From: Bacteroidales bacterium UBA1458
GTDB taxonomy: Bacteria; Bacteroidota; Bacteroidia; Bacteroidales; VadinHA17
Reading direction: 5' to 3'
Assembly: GCA_002325785.1 (NCBI GenBank)
Contig: DCSU01000077.1
Span: forward strand, 34,903-66,933
Length of the DNA: 32,031 nt
The notes under the pieces are model-generated. The model was not told where the DNA came from, ran no database searches, and saw only the letters and a program-made list of their open reading frames with translations. Of this stretch, positions 7,729 to 15,211 are shown piece by piece. Both the position numbers and the translations under genes were made by a program. Each line of letters starts with the position of its first letter. Within the stretch, counting starts at the first letter, position 1.

Positions 7729-8166
7729 TTATTTGAACTCTTTTCTGTAGGGGTAGACATCATCTGCCCAGTTGCCTTCTGAAAGCAGTTTCTCCTGGTT
7801 GGGGTGGTGGAGGAAGTCAATGCCGAAGAGTTCATGCATCTCTCTCTCTATCCAGTTAGATGCGCTGAACATGTTTGAGAGCGATTCAATATGCGGCTTC
7901 TCCTTGTCAAGAATGACATGCAGGCTGAGTATCGATCCGTCAGCGTCAAAACTGAAGTGATAGTAGATCTCAAACCCTCGCCTGGTGTGAAGGGCGGAGG
8001 CTATTATGAAACGGTAACCCTCCATTTTATACAGGTATTCAGAAATGGCAAGTATGGCTATGGGCCTGATTGTGACAATCGCCCGTTTTTCCTTCTGCAA
8101 TACCACCTTGACAGTGTCACTGCTGAATTTTTCCGTCAGTTTGTTTATGGCTGCCTCTGTATCCAT
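7729..8166 (-). CDS. mbhK: NuoC/MbhK-like hydrogenase subunit
   Basis: This 145-residue soluble protein of the respiratory-chain 30-kDa (NuoC) family carries the typical C-terminal signature WIEREMHELFGIDFLHHPNQEKLL followed by YPYRKEF. In group 4 hydrogenases and complex I it supports the NuoD-like catalytic subunit but carries no cofactor. The ATG at 8166 is 10 bp after the NuoB-like stop, and the stop lies 13 bp before the large-subunit start. The length suits MbhK/EchD-type proteins, shorter than NuoC. Confidence 0.88.
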   Translation of the reverse strand: MDTEAAINKLTEKFSSDTVKVVLQKEKRAIVTIRPIAILAISEYLYKMEGYRFIIASALHTRRGFEIYYHFSFDADGSILSLHVILDKEKPHIESLSNMFSASNWIEREMHELFGIDFLHHPNQEKLLSEGNWADDVYPYRKEFK

Positions 8167-8176
8167 TCCTTTATCG

Positions 8177-8590
8177 CTATCTTTTTCCTGCCAGTTTGAT
8201 TATTCCCGCTATGATTGCCTCGGGTTTGGGTGGGCAACCGGGAATATATGCATCGACCGGTATGATCTTGTCAACGGGCCCTGCGAAAGGGATGCCTTCC
8301 GCAAAGATCCCTCCCGTGCAGCCGCAGGCGCCGATGGCAACCACCAAAAGCGGTTTGGGTGCCTGGTGGTAAAGCTCCAGGAGCCGGTCTTTGTCGCGCC
8401 TGTTTATTGATCCGTTCACCAGCAGCACGTCAGCATGCCTGATGCTCCCCACCAGTAATATCCCGAACCGTTCGAGGTCATGCCTCGGGGTAAGGCAGTC
8501 AAGGATCTCAATATCACAGTTGTTACATGATGCTCCGCCGAAGTGGAAGACCCAGAGTGATTTCCTGAAACAATAATCCTTGAAACCCAC
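8177..8590 (-). CDS. mbhJ: NuoB/MbhJ-like hydrogenase small subunit
   Basis: This 137-residue protein of the NuoB family holds the proximal 4Fe-4S cluster that hands electrons to the NiFe site. The ligands are visible: GGASCNNCDIE (C22, C25), GACGCTGG (C89, with C91 nearby) and YIPGCPPKPEA (C119). The single-cluster, compact form is that of group 4 hydrogenases, not the larger three-cluster small subunits of group 1-3 enzymes. It starts with ATG 8590, 11 bp after the NuoH-like stop. It is expected to dock between the large subunit, the NuoI-like protein and the membrane subunit. Confidence 0.93.
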   Translation of the reverse strand: MGFKDYCFRKSLWVFHFGGASCNNCDIEILDCLTPRHDLERFGILLVGSIRHADVLLVNGSINRRDKDRLLELYHQAPKPLLVVAIGACGCTGGIFAEGIPFAGPVDKIIPVDAYIPGCPPKPEAIIAGIIKLAGKR

Positions 8591-8601
8591 GATCTGTGTT
8601 T

Positions 8602-9531
8602 TTATAATCCTAATGCAATCAGCACAATGGCAACCACAACCAGCAGGTTCATCCAGACAAGAAAGAATCTGGAGGCCTGCTTTATCTTAACTCTCGGGTT
8701 TGTATTCCTGATGAGGGTTAGGAGAAGCACAACGCCGAGTATCTTCAGTATGAGCCAGACGATGTTAATGCCCGGGTTCATTCCGTTCATGAGGAGTGCG
8801 ACAAGGAAAGCAGGCAGGATGAAAAGCATGATGTATTTCGCCAGTTTGATCATCGCGTATGGAGGACCTGAATATTCAATGTAGATACCGGAAGCGAGTT
8901 CGGCTTCGGCTTCGGGCATGTCAAACGGTACCAGCGCCAGTTTGGCCTGTATGCAGAATACTCCCGCAATAAACAGAAGCACTCCGGAAATGCTGCCGAT
9001 GAATGGTGTGGCTGACTGCTGTGCTGCTATCACGCTGTCAAGGTCGAACTGCTGTCCGCTTTTCATTATCACAGCGGCTACAAGAAGGAGGAAGGTAAGC
9101 TCATAGCTTATTATCAGCTTCATCTCGCGCGAGGCACCCACTGCACCCAGGGGGTTGCCTGAGGCCAGTGCACCTATAATATATGAGAACGACGGCAGGG
9201 TAAGGAGATAAAATATGACTATTATATCACCCCTGAATCCTGTTTCTATGTTGAAGAGGGGAAGCAGGATAAACAGGCCGGCCATAGTGGCACCGAAGAG
9301 AGCCAGCACTGGGGCAAGAAGAAAGACAAAAGCTGAGCCCTGCTTCGGAAGGATGGTCTCCTTGACGAGCAGCAGCTTGAAGAAGTCATAGAATGGCTGG
9401 AGCAGGGGAGGCCCCTTGCGGAACTGAACCCTGGCGGTTATCTTCCTGTCGAACCAGGAGAGCAAACCCCCGACCAATGCCATGAATAGCAGCCCGGGGA
9501 AAATAAAGAAATAGAGGAGATTAACCGCCAT
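8602..9531 (-). CDS. mbhM: NuoH/MbhM-like membrane anchor subunit
   Basis: This 309-residue membrane protein with about eight helices belongs to the complex I subunit 1 family. Signatures are DRKITARVQFRKGPPLLQPFYDFFKLLLVKE near the N-terminus and MPEAEAELASGIYIEYSGPPYAM in the middle, with the acidic cluster of the E-channel. In Mbh and complex I this subunit connects the redox arm to the ion-translocating arm. ATG 9531 lies 11 bp after the upstream stop. The length is typical for hydrogenase-linked forms. Confidence 0.93.
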   Translation of the reverse strand: MAVNLLYFFIFPGLLFMALVGGLLSWFDRKITARVQFRKGPPLLQPFYDFFKLLLVKETILPKQGSAFVFLLAPVLALFGATMAGLFILLPLFNIETGFRGDIIVIFYLLTLPSFSYIIGALASGNPLGAVGASREMKLIISYELTFLLLVAAVIMKSGQQFDLDSVIAAQQSATPFIGSISGVLLFIAGVFCIQAKLALVPFDMPEAEAELASGIYIEYSGPPYAMIKLAKYIMLFILPAFLVALLMNGMNPGINIVWLILKILGVVLLLTLIRNTNPRVKIKQASRFFLVWMNLLVVVAIVLIALGL

Positions 9532-9542
9532 ATTCTTTCTCT

Positions 9543-10034
9543 TTACTCTTTTTCAGTCACATAGATATAATCCCTGATGAGCACTCTTTCATTAAGCATA
9601 TAAATATGCTCGTCAGGCTTCTCTTTTTCATCTGTAAGTTTCGCTGTACCCGGCGGGCATGCTTCAACAAACCTGCGGGCCTGTTCATGATCACACAGAT
9701 CATAGAAAAGGTCTTTGTTGCGGTGATGTCTGAAGAAATCGGTCATCATCGTGCCGAAGGGACATATAGTGACACACGACTTACAGGAGACACACAGGTT
9801 TGTGTGGCGAATGATCACACCGTCTGCGTCTTTCTCAAGGGCATCGGCAGGGCAGACGGCGATACAAGGGGCATCTTCGCACCTGCGGCAGGTGAACCTG
9901 AAGGAGGCCAGCTCACGTATGGTCTTGAGGCCGTTGGTGTTGGCTGAACTGTAGCAGAGAGCCTCAGGCAATGCCAGAGACGGGTTCTGCGTCATGGCTG
10001 CCCTCAGTTGTATCATATCTATTAGCACCTTCAT
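9543..10034 (-). CDS. HycB/HydN-like polyferredoxin
   Basis: The 163-residue protein has two clear 4Fe-4S motifs: C49/C52/C57/C61 (C-x2-C-x4-C-x3-CP) and C81/C84/C87/C91 (C-x2-C-x2-C-x3-CP). Further cysteines at 114 and 126 (CDHEQ, EACPPGTA) recall the CooF/HycB/HydN family, which may carry additional clusters. Its likely role is to wire the diaphorase pair upstream to the hydrogenase core downstream, or to accept ferredoxin electrons. ATG 10034, 13 bp after the oxidoreductase stop, is preferred over a longer frame that would overlap that gene by 77 bp. ATG 10016 is another candidate, with AAGGTG 10 bp upstream. Confidence 0.85.
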   Translation of the reverse strand: MKVLIDMIQLRAAMTQNPSLALPEALCYSSANTNGLKTIRELASFRFTCRRCEDAPCIAVCPADALEKDADGVIIRHTNLCVSCKSCVTICPFGTMMTDFFRHHRNKDLFYDLCDHEQARRFVEACPPGTAKLTDEKEKPDEHIYMLNERVLIRDYIYVTEKE

Positions 10035-10047
10035 GCCTGCTGCCGTT

Positions 10048-10884
10048 TTATTTCCAAATCTCCGGATTGTGTTTGATCTCGTTGTAGGTAAAGACCGGGC
10101 CGTCTTTGCAGACAAAAAATTCACCCATCATGCAATGGCCGCATTTACCAAGGCCGCATGACATGTTCTTTTCCATTGAGAGGTATATCTGCTCATCACG
10201 GTAACCCATTTCGAGAAGCTTGAATGTGCCGTATTTCATCATTATGGGCGGACCGCATACCACTGCCACTGAATTATCAATTTTAACCTTAACATCGTCA
10301 AGCAGTTTGGTGGCAACGCCGACCGGGCCGTCCCAGTCGTCATCGGTTATATCCACAGTACGATGGGCTTCAAATTTGTCAATACTGTTAAGCCGGCTGA
10401 AAAGAGGCTTGTAAATACAGTCGGCCGGTGTTTTGGAGCCGTAGCAGAGTATGACCTTCTCAAGGTCATCCTTCATGTGCTCAAGTGCGAAGAGCAGTGA
10501 CCGTATGGGAGCCAGGCCGCAACCTCCTCCGAGGATAAGCACCTCTTTCCCCTTAAATTCGCTTACCGGGTAACCTCGTCCGTATGGACCCCTGATACCC
10601 ATGACAGCGCCCGGTTTGAGCTCATGCATGATTCCGGTGACGTATCCTGTCTTCATGACCGTGACTTCCAGCCTGTCCGTTACCAGCGGTGATGACGACG
10701 GTGTAAAGGGAGCTTCACCCACGCCGTCAACGGCCAGCTCAATGAACTGTCCAGTTTTAAATACGAATTCCTCATCCGGTATCAGCACGAACGTTTTGAT
10801 CAGAGGAGACTCTTCAATCACCTCCTCGAGGGTCGCCCGCAAGGGTTTATATATATTATAGGTATTGCCGGCCATAAGAATCAT
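10048..10884 (-). CDS. FAD/NAD(P)-binding oxidoreductase, sulfhydrogenase gamma (HydG) / AsrB-like
   Basis: This 278-residue ferredoxin-NADP reductase family protein has an N-terminal flavin-binding barrel, with APFTPSSSP at the place of the FAD loop and IRGPYGRGYP after it. A Rossmann domain follows with ILGGGCGLAPIRSLL and VVCGPPIMM. The C-terminal cysteines C243, C248, C251 and C259 (CGLGKCGHC, then FFVC) form the 2Fe-2S site of PyrK/HydG/AsrB proteins. It should exchange hydride with NAD(H) or NADP(H) and pass single electrons to the adjacent iron-sulfur protein. The ATG overlaps the upstream stop as TGATG, implying coupled translation with that partner. Pyridine-nucleotide preference cannot be read by eye. 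Confidence 0.88.
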   Translation of the reverse strand: MILMAGNTYNIYKPLRATLEEVIEESPLIKTFVLIPDEEFVFKTGQFIELAVDGVGEAPFTPSSSPLVTDRLEVTVMKTGYVTGIMHELKPGAVMGIRGPYGRGYPVSEFKGKEVLILGGGCGLAPIRSLLFALEHMKDDLEKVILCYGSKTPADCIYKPLFSRLNSIDKFEAHRTVDITDDDWDGPVGVATKLLDDVKVKIDNSVAVVCGPPIMMKYGTFKLLEMGYRDEQIYLSMEKNMSCGLGKCGHCMMGEFFVCKDGPVFTYNEIKHNPEIWK

Positions 10885-11873
10885 CAGGTGAGTTCCATGA
10901 ACAGTTCATTCTTGTTGATCTTGCCAATGCATGCCTCAATGCACCTGCCGCAGCCCGTGCATGCAAGCGAATTGAATTTCTGAGGTCTCCATACATACTT
11001 GCACATGTACCTGTTGCGGAAGCGATGCGGAAGTTCAAAGAGGGCATCCGCACCTCCTGCAACCCTCTCAAACCCGGGGTACTGGCAGGCATCCATCTGT
11101 TTTACCTTTTCAAAATCCGGCTTGTCAATGAGGAGAAAGCAGCTGCAGGTAGGACAAATGGTTGTGCAGGCTCCGCAGGAGACACACTTTGATGCGTATT
11201 TTACCCAGATCTGATCACCTGCTTTCTGTACGATTTCGCCGGTTTCCTTGTAACCAGGCAGACCCTTATTGCGTTCAGCCAGCAAAGCTTCCGTTTCCCT
11301 GTGCCTCTGATCGGCGAAGAGGAGACGTTCAGGGTCATTCACCCCGGCAACAGAGGATAACTGCCTGACCAGTTCCTCACCCTTGTCAGAAATGACTCTC
11401 AGAAAGATATAATCACCTTCTGACAGTAGCGCAATATCTGCACCTTCCATGGTATAAGGCTTAACGCCGTAGGAGGTGCAGTGACAGTGATCATTTACCG
11501 AGAAGCAATCTGACGAAACCAGGATAGTGCTCTTCCGGCGGTTCCTGTAGAATGGATCGGTGAAAGCTTCATCAAGGTATATCTCGTCAAGCAGACCGAG
11601 GGCCTCAACATCACAGTTGGGCGCCCCGATAATGATCCTTGGCCTGCCGCCATTCCCGGCCGAAGTCACATTTTCCCTGACAGGAAGAAAGAAGTTCTTG
11701 AGGGGAGTGGAGGGCTTGGGAGTATTGTAAGCAATATTTTCAGCCTGATTCAGCCTGAAAGGCTCGTAATCAAGACTATATTCATCCTTCACCGGAACAA
11801 AAATGTCATGGGAGGCGAGCAGTTTTTCCAGTGAACGATGCCAATCTTCTTTCTTAATACTTATATAGTACAT
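10884..11873 (-). CDS. 4Fe-4S protein, sulfhydrogenase beta (HydB) / AsrA-like, first gene of the hydrogenase operon
   Basis: The 329-residue protein resembles the beta subunit of archaeal sulfhydrogenases and subunit A of anaerobic sulfite reductase. The first two-thirds is a cofactor-poor domain with scattered cysteines (INC/DC-type segments near GAPNCDVEALG and SSDCFSVNDHCHCTSYG). The C-terminus has two 4Fe-4S motifs, C230/C233/C236/C240 and C305/C308/C311/C315. In sulfhydrogenases the beta-gamma pair is the NADPH-oxidising module. Here it heads an operon for a membrane hydrogenase instead of a soluble one. ATG 11873 lies directly beside a palindrome that fits a Rex operator. No Shine-Dalgarno sequence is visible, as is common in Bacteroidota. 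Confidence 0.85.
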   Translation of the reverse strand: MYYISIKKEDWHRSLEKLLASHDIFVPVKDEYSLDYEPFRLNQAENIAYNTPKPSTPLKNFFLPVRENVTSAGNGGRPRIIIGAPNCDVEALGLLDEIYLDEAFTDPFYRNRRKSTILVSSDCFSVNDHCHCTSYGVKPYTMEGADIALLSEGDYIFLRVISDKGEELVRQLSSVAGVNDPERLLFADQRHRETEALLAERNKGLPGYKETGEIVQKAGDQIWVKYASKCVSCGACTTICPTCSCFLLIDKPDFEKVKQMDACQYPGFERVAGGADALFELPHRFRNRYMCKYVWRPQKFNSLACTGCGRCIEACIGKINKNELFMELT

Positions 11874-11874
11874 T

Positions 11875-11896
11875 TTATGTGAGAAGATTCACATAA
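11875..11896. promoter_or_regulatory. Candidate Rex operator in front of the membrane hydrogenase operon
   Basis: A perfect inverted repeat, TTATGTGA-N6-TCACATAA, ends one base before the first start codon of the minus-strand operon. Against the general Rex consensus TTGTGAA-N4-TTCACAA its central 18 bp match at 11 of 14 defined positions. The core TGTGA-N6-TCACA also fits the CRP/FNR family. Rex is preferred because the rex gene is the divergent neighbour. Occupancy would cover the expected transcription start. Confidence 0.6.
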
Positions 11897-11927
11897 TAAA
11901 GTTAAGTGTGCAATTAACGCAAGTCAA
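11897..11927 (-). promoter_or_regulatory. Candidate promoter of the membrane hydrogenase operon
   Basis: Read on the minus strand, TTGACT (11927-11922) is followed after 17 bp by TAACTTTA (11904-11897). This fits a -35/-10 arrangement and matches 7 of 8 positions of the Bacteroidota -7 element TAnnTTTG. The predicted start falls inside the adjacent palindrome, a typical repressor layout. Confidence 0.45.
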
Positions 11928-12065
11928 GTTTATTTTATCACTTACAGGCTGTGGAGTTGAGATATTCTTAATAACATGCTCATAATCAATATCCTATTTT
12001 TTATATATGCTGTATGAAAAAGATAGTTTAACTTGCATAAGGGATTTGTAAAACAGCTGTTTAAT

Positions 12066-12719
12066 GTGAAACAAATCACAAAATATAATATCAGGAACAG
12101 CCTCAGGAGAATTTTTCTTTATCACGGGCTGCTGGTAAGACTGAGCTCAATGGGAGTCACCAGGGTCTTTTCCTTCACTCTTGCCGGGGGCACCGGAGTC
12201 ACTCCCGAACAGGTGAGAAAAGATTTTTCCGAATATGGTATTCGGGGAAACAGGAGGGGAGGTTACCTTACCAGTTCACTTCTGAAGGAACTGGAGGCTC
12301 TCTTCAATCGTGACAGAATCAGCAATGTGATCCTGGTGGGTATGGGTAACCTCGGCCAGGCCCTCTCTAAGTACGGGCTGTTTATTCAGCGGGGCATTAA
12401 CATTGTTGCCACATTTGATATCGATCCCTTCAAGCAGAAGGCAAGGGCTGATGACATTGTCTATCCGCCTGAACGTCTCCAGGAGATCATTGACAGGTTC
12501 CATGTTAATGTTGCTATCGTTGCCGTACCTGATATCTCGGCCCAGGAGGTGTGCAATGAACTTGTGAATATGGGCATCAGGGGCATTGTAAATTTCTCAC
12601 CCGTGTTGCTTAAGGTACCTGAATACGTAGTGGTAACCAATGTAAACCTGAGTGATGAGATAGAGAGTGTGATCTGGTCCGTTTCCCGGATGAAGGAAGA
12701 ACAGTCTCTATTCCTGTAG
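12066..12719 (+). CDS. rex: Redox-sensing transcriptional repressor Rex
   Basis: Rex family repressors bind DNA when NADH is low and release it when NADH/NAD+ rises. The N-terminal winged helix is recognisable: LRRIFLYHGLLVRL, then GVTPEQVRKDFSEYGIRGNRRGGY. It is followed by a Rossmann domain with GMGNLGQAL (residues 92-97 cover the glycine motif) and FDIDPFKQKARADD. The family carries a C-terminal swapped helix, seen here as ESVIWSVSRM. The start is uncertain because no ATG is usable: GTG 12066 gives a family-like N-terminus of 217 residues, while TTG 12033 would add 11. It lies 5 bp before hypF and so is the first gene of the maturation operon. It is the natural candidate to control both hydrogenase operons. 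Confidence 0.9.
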   Translation: MKQITKYNIRNSLRRIFLYHGLLVRLSSMGVTRVFSFTLAGGTGVTPEQVRKDFSEYGIRGNRRGGYLTSSLLKELEALFNRDRISNVILVGMGNLGQALSKYGLFIQRGINIVATFDIDPFKQKARADDIVYPPERLQEIIDRFHVNVAIVAVPDISAQEVCNELVNMGIRGIVNFSPVLLKVPEYVVVTNVNLSDEIESVIWSVSRMKEEQSLFL

Positions 12720-12724
12720 CAGGC

Positions 12725-14989
12725 ATGGAAACAGGGTATGAGATACTCATCAGGGGGCTTGTGCAGGGCGTGGGATTCCGTCCGTTTATCTACAGGCTTG
12801 CCTCCGGATACTGTCTGAAGGGAGAGGTAGTAAACAGGACCGGCGGTGTAACGGTGACCGTTCAGTGTGACCAGGAGACAGTGGGGAAGTTTATAACTGA
12901 TATCCGGGCCCTTGCTCCGCCGGCAGCCAATATCAAATCGGTGGAGGTCAGAAAGAGAGAGACCAGGCGCTACAGTGACTTCACTATAACTCCCAGCAAG
13001 GATACCGATGAGAGCATCACCGAGGTGAGTCCCGACATCGCTGTATGTGAGGAGTGCCTTGCTGACCTGGTTTCAGACCCGGGGCGTATTGATTATCCTT
13101 TTATTAATTGCACCAACTGCGGTCCCCGTTTTACCATCATAAAGGCTCTGCCATATGACAGGGCTTTCACAACCATGGCTACGTTCACGATGTGCCGCAG
13201 GTGTGAAGCTGAGTACCATGAAATGTCCGACCGGCGGTTTCATGCCCAGCCTGTGGCATGCAACAGCTGTGGGCCAAAATATTTACTTAAGGCTGGTGAT
13301 CTTGTTGTCACAGGTATATCTGATATTCTGCAATTCATCTCTGATCGCCTTGCAGGTGGTGGCAGTATCGCAATAAAATCTACCGGTGGTTATAACCTGA
13401 TGTGCGATGCCCTTAACGAAGAGGCGGTCTCACGACTCAGGCAGAGAAAACAGCGTGATACCAGGCCCTTTGCCGTCATGTTCAGGGATATTGATGCCCT
13501 GATGGAATTCTGTCATGCTGACACGCTTGAGGAGGCCGCGCTGCTCTCCTGGCGCAGGCCGATACTTCTCCTGGCGCAGAGAAAGCCGCTGGCCGCATCT
13601 GTGAGCAGCGGCCTGAACACAACCGGAGCAATGCTGCCGCATATGCCAATCCACCATATGCTTTTCAGGATCATGCAATTACCTGCAGTAGTGCTGACAA
13701 GCGGTAATATGAGTGACGAACCGATAATTACCGATGACCGGCAGGCTGAAAGGGATCTCATGCCTGTGACAGGATGTGTTGTAAGCTACAACAGGGAGAT
13801 CAATAACAGGGCTGACGATTCGGTTGTCAGGATTATCGGCGGAAACATCAGTCTTATCCGAAGGTCACGAGGATTTGCCCCGCAGCCGGTTGAACTCACG
13901 ACTTTAACCGAGGGGATTTTTGCCGCCGGGGCAGAACAGAAGAACAGCTTCTGTATCGGGAAAGGCTCACAGGCCTTCATGAGCCAGTATACAGGCGATT
14001 TAAAGAATATTGCCACATACGATTTTTATCAGGAGACATTCAGGCTCTTCTCCTCCCTCTTCAGGTTCACTCCATCATCTGTTGTCTGCGATATGCATCC
14101 TGATTACCTGTCAACCCGGTTTGCGGAGGAGCTGGCTGAAGGCAGCGGACTGACGCTGATGCGGGTCCAGCATCACCATGCCCACGCGACATCGGTGATG
14201 GCTGAGCACGGCCTTGCCGGAAAGGTTATCGGAGTGGTTATGGATGGAACGGGCTACGGCACTGACGGCAATATATGGGGAAGCGAGTTCATGATAGCCA
14301 CTGCACGGGATTTTGAGAGGTACACGCACTTCGACTATTTCATGATGCCCGGAGGCGATGCTGCCGTTGATGAACCCTGGAGGATGGCCCTTTCATGCCT
14401 GTTCAGTTACTTCGGCAGCGATTATGACTTCAGGTCGGTTAAACTTTTCCAGGTAATAGATGAAAAAAAGCTGGTTATTGTCATGGAGATGCTTGTTCAT
14501 GGTATCAATTCGCCCCTGACATGCGGAGCAGGGCGTATCTTTGATGCAGTTGCGGCATTGCTTATGCTCTGCACGAAGGCCTCCTTCGATTCCGAAGCTC
14601 CTATGAGGCTCGAATCGGCCATAAGCCGCCAAACGGATGATTATTATCCCTTTACCCTCGGTGAAACGGTTTCCCTGAGGGAAATGTTTATGGAGATTAT
14701 CAGTGACACTGACAGATATGATATTCAGTTAATTGCAGCCAAATTCCACAATACCATTGCACAGATAATACTGGCAGTATGCAAAAAGATAAGGCTGGAG
14801 ACAGGACTTAAATATGTTGTTCTGTCGGGAGGAGTCTTCCAGAACAGGTATCTGCTTGAGAAATCTTTGTATCTTTTATCCGTGAACAAATTTCAGGTAT
14901 ATACCAATCACCTTGTACCGTCAAACGACGGGGGCATCTCACTCGGACAGATGCTTACAGCGGCGGAAAGGAGGGGCGTATGTGTCTGA
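12725..14989 (+). CDS. hypF: Carbamoyltransferase HypF
   Basis: HypF makes the thiocarbamate on HypE from carbamoyl phosphate, the source of cyanide ligands of the NiFe site. The 754-residue protein has the normal domain order: acylphosphatase (RGLVQGVGFRPF, residues 10-21), two C4 zinc fingers (C108, C111, C129, C132 and C157, C160, C179, C182), a YrdC-like domain (KSTGGYNLMCDALN), then a Kae1-like domain with VQHHHAHATSVMAEH and VMDGTGYGTDGNIWG. All major motifs look intact. ATG 12725 is 5 bp after the rex stop; the 3' end overlaps hypC by 10 bp. It serves the [NiFe] enzyme at 1-11873; the [FeFe] enzyme does not need Hyp proteins. Confidence 0.97.
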   Translation: METGYEILIRGLVQGVGFRPFIYRLASGYCLKGEVVNRTGGVTVTVQCDQETVGKFITDIRALAPPAANIKSVEVRKRETRRYSDFTITPSKDTDESITEVSPDIAVCEECLADLVSDPGRIDYPFINCTNCGPRFTIIKALPYDRAFTTMATFTMCRRCEAEYHEMSDRRFHAQPVACNSCGPKYLLKAGDLVVTGISDILQFISDRLAGGGSIAIKSTGGYNLMCDALNEEAVSRLRQRKQRDTRPFAVMFRDIDALMEFCHADTLEEAALLSWRRPILLLAQRKPLAASVSSGLNTTGAMLPHMPIHHMLFRIMQLPAVVLTSGNMSDEPIITDDRQAERDLMPVTGCVVSYNREINNRADDSVVRIIGGNISLIRRSRGFAPQPVELTTLTEGIFAAGAEQKNSFCIGKGSQAFMSQYTGDLKNIATYDFYQETFRLFSSLFRFTPSSVVCDMHPDYLSTRFAEELAEGSGLTLMRVQHHHAHATSVMAEHGLAGKVIGVVMDGTGYGTDGNIWGSEFMIATARDFERYTHFDYFMMPGGDAAVDEPWRMALSCLFSYFGSDYDFRSVKLFQVIDEKKLVIVMEMLVHGINSPLTCGAGRIFDAVAALLMLCTKASFDSEAPMRLESAISRQTDDYYPFTLGETVSLREMFMEIISDTDRYDIQLIAAKFHNTIAQIILAVCKKIRLETGLKYVVLSGGVFQNRYLLEKSLYLLSVNKFQVYTNHLVPSNDGGISLGQMLTAAERRGVCV

Positions 14990-15204
14990 GTCTTCCGGCC
15001 AGGGTAATAGCAATAGAGGGTGACATGGCTGAAGTCTCCGTGGGGGGGGCTGTCTTCAGGGCAGGGCTGCAGATGGTTGATGACGTCGCGGTGGGCGATT
15101 ATGTTCTGCTTCACGCCGGCTTTGCCATCGAAAAGCTGAAGGAGGAAGATGCACTTGAGACGCTCCGGCTGCTTAAGGAGATGGATGATTCACTGAGCGA
15201 ATGA
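14980..15204 (+). CDS. hypC: Hydrogenase maturation chaperone HypC
   Basis: This 74-residue HypC/HybG family chaperone begins MCLSLPARV; the essential cysteine is residue 2, which fixes the start at ATG 14980. HypC binds iron with HypD during assembly of the Fe(CN)2CO group and delivers it to the immature large subunit. The C-terminal KLKEEDALETLRLLKEM helix is usual for the family. It overlaps the end of hypF by 10 bp and precedes hypD by 7 bp. Confidence 0.95.
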   Translation: MCLSLPARVIAIEGDMAEVSVGGAVFRAGLQMVDDVAVGDYVLLHAGFAIEKLKEEDALETLRLLKEMDDSLSE

Positions 15205-15211
15205 CCCGGGC

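Noticed and set aside
1..11873. Reading the minus-strand operon as respiratory complex I (nuo) or a plain Mrp antiporter
   Set aside because: The NuoD-like subunit carries both CxxC nickel motifs (C65/C68 and C357/C360) and a cleavable C-terminal peptide, which complex I lacks; a plain Mrp operon would not include NuoB, C, D, H and I homologues.
12051..12062. AAACAGCTGTTT palindrome near the rex start
   Set aside because: It is only 12 bp, may lie within the coding region depending on the start codon, and does not match the Rex consensus.
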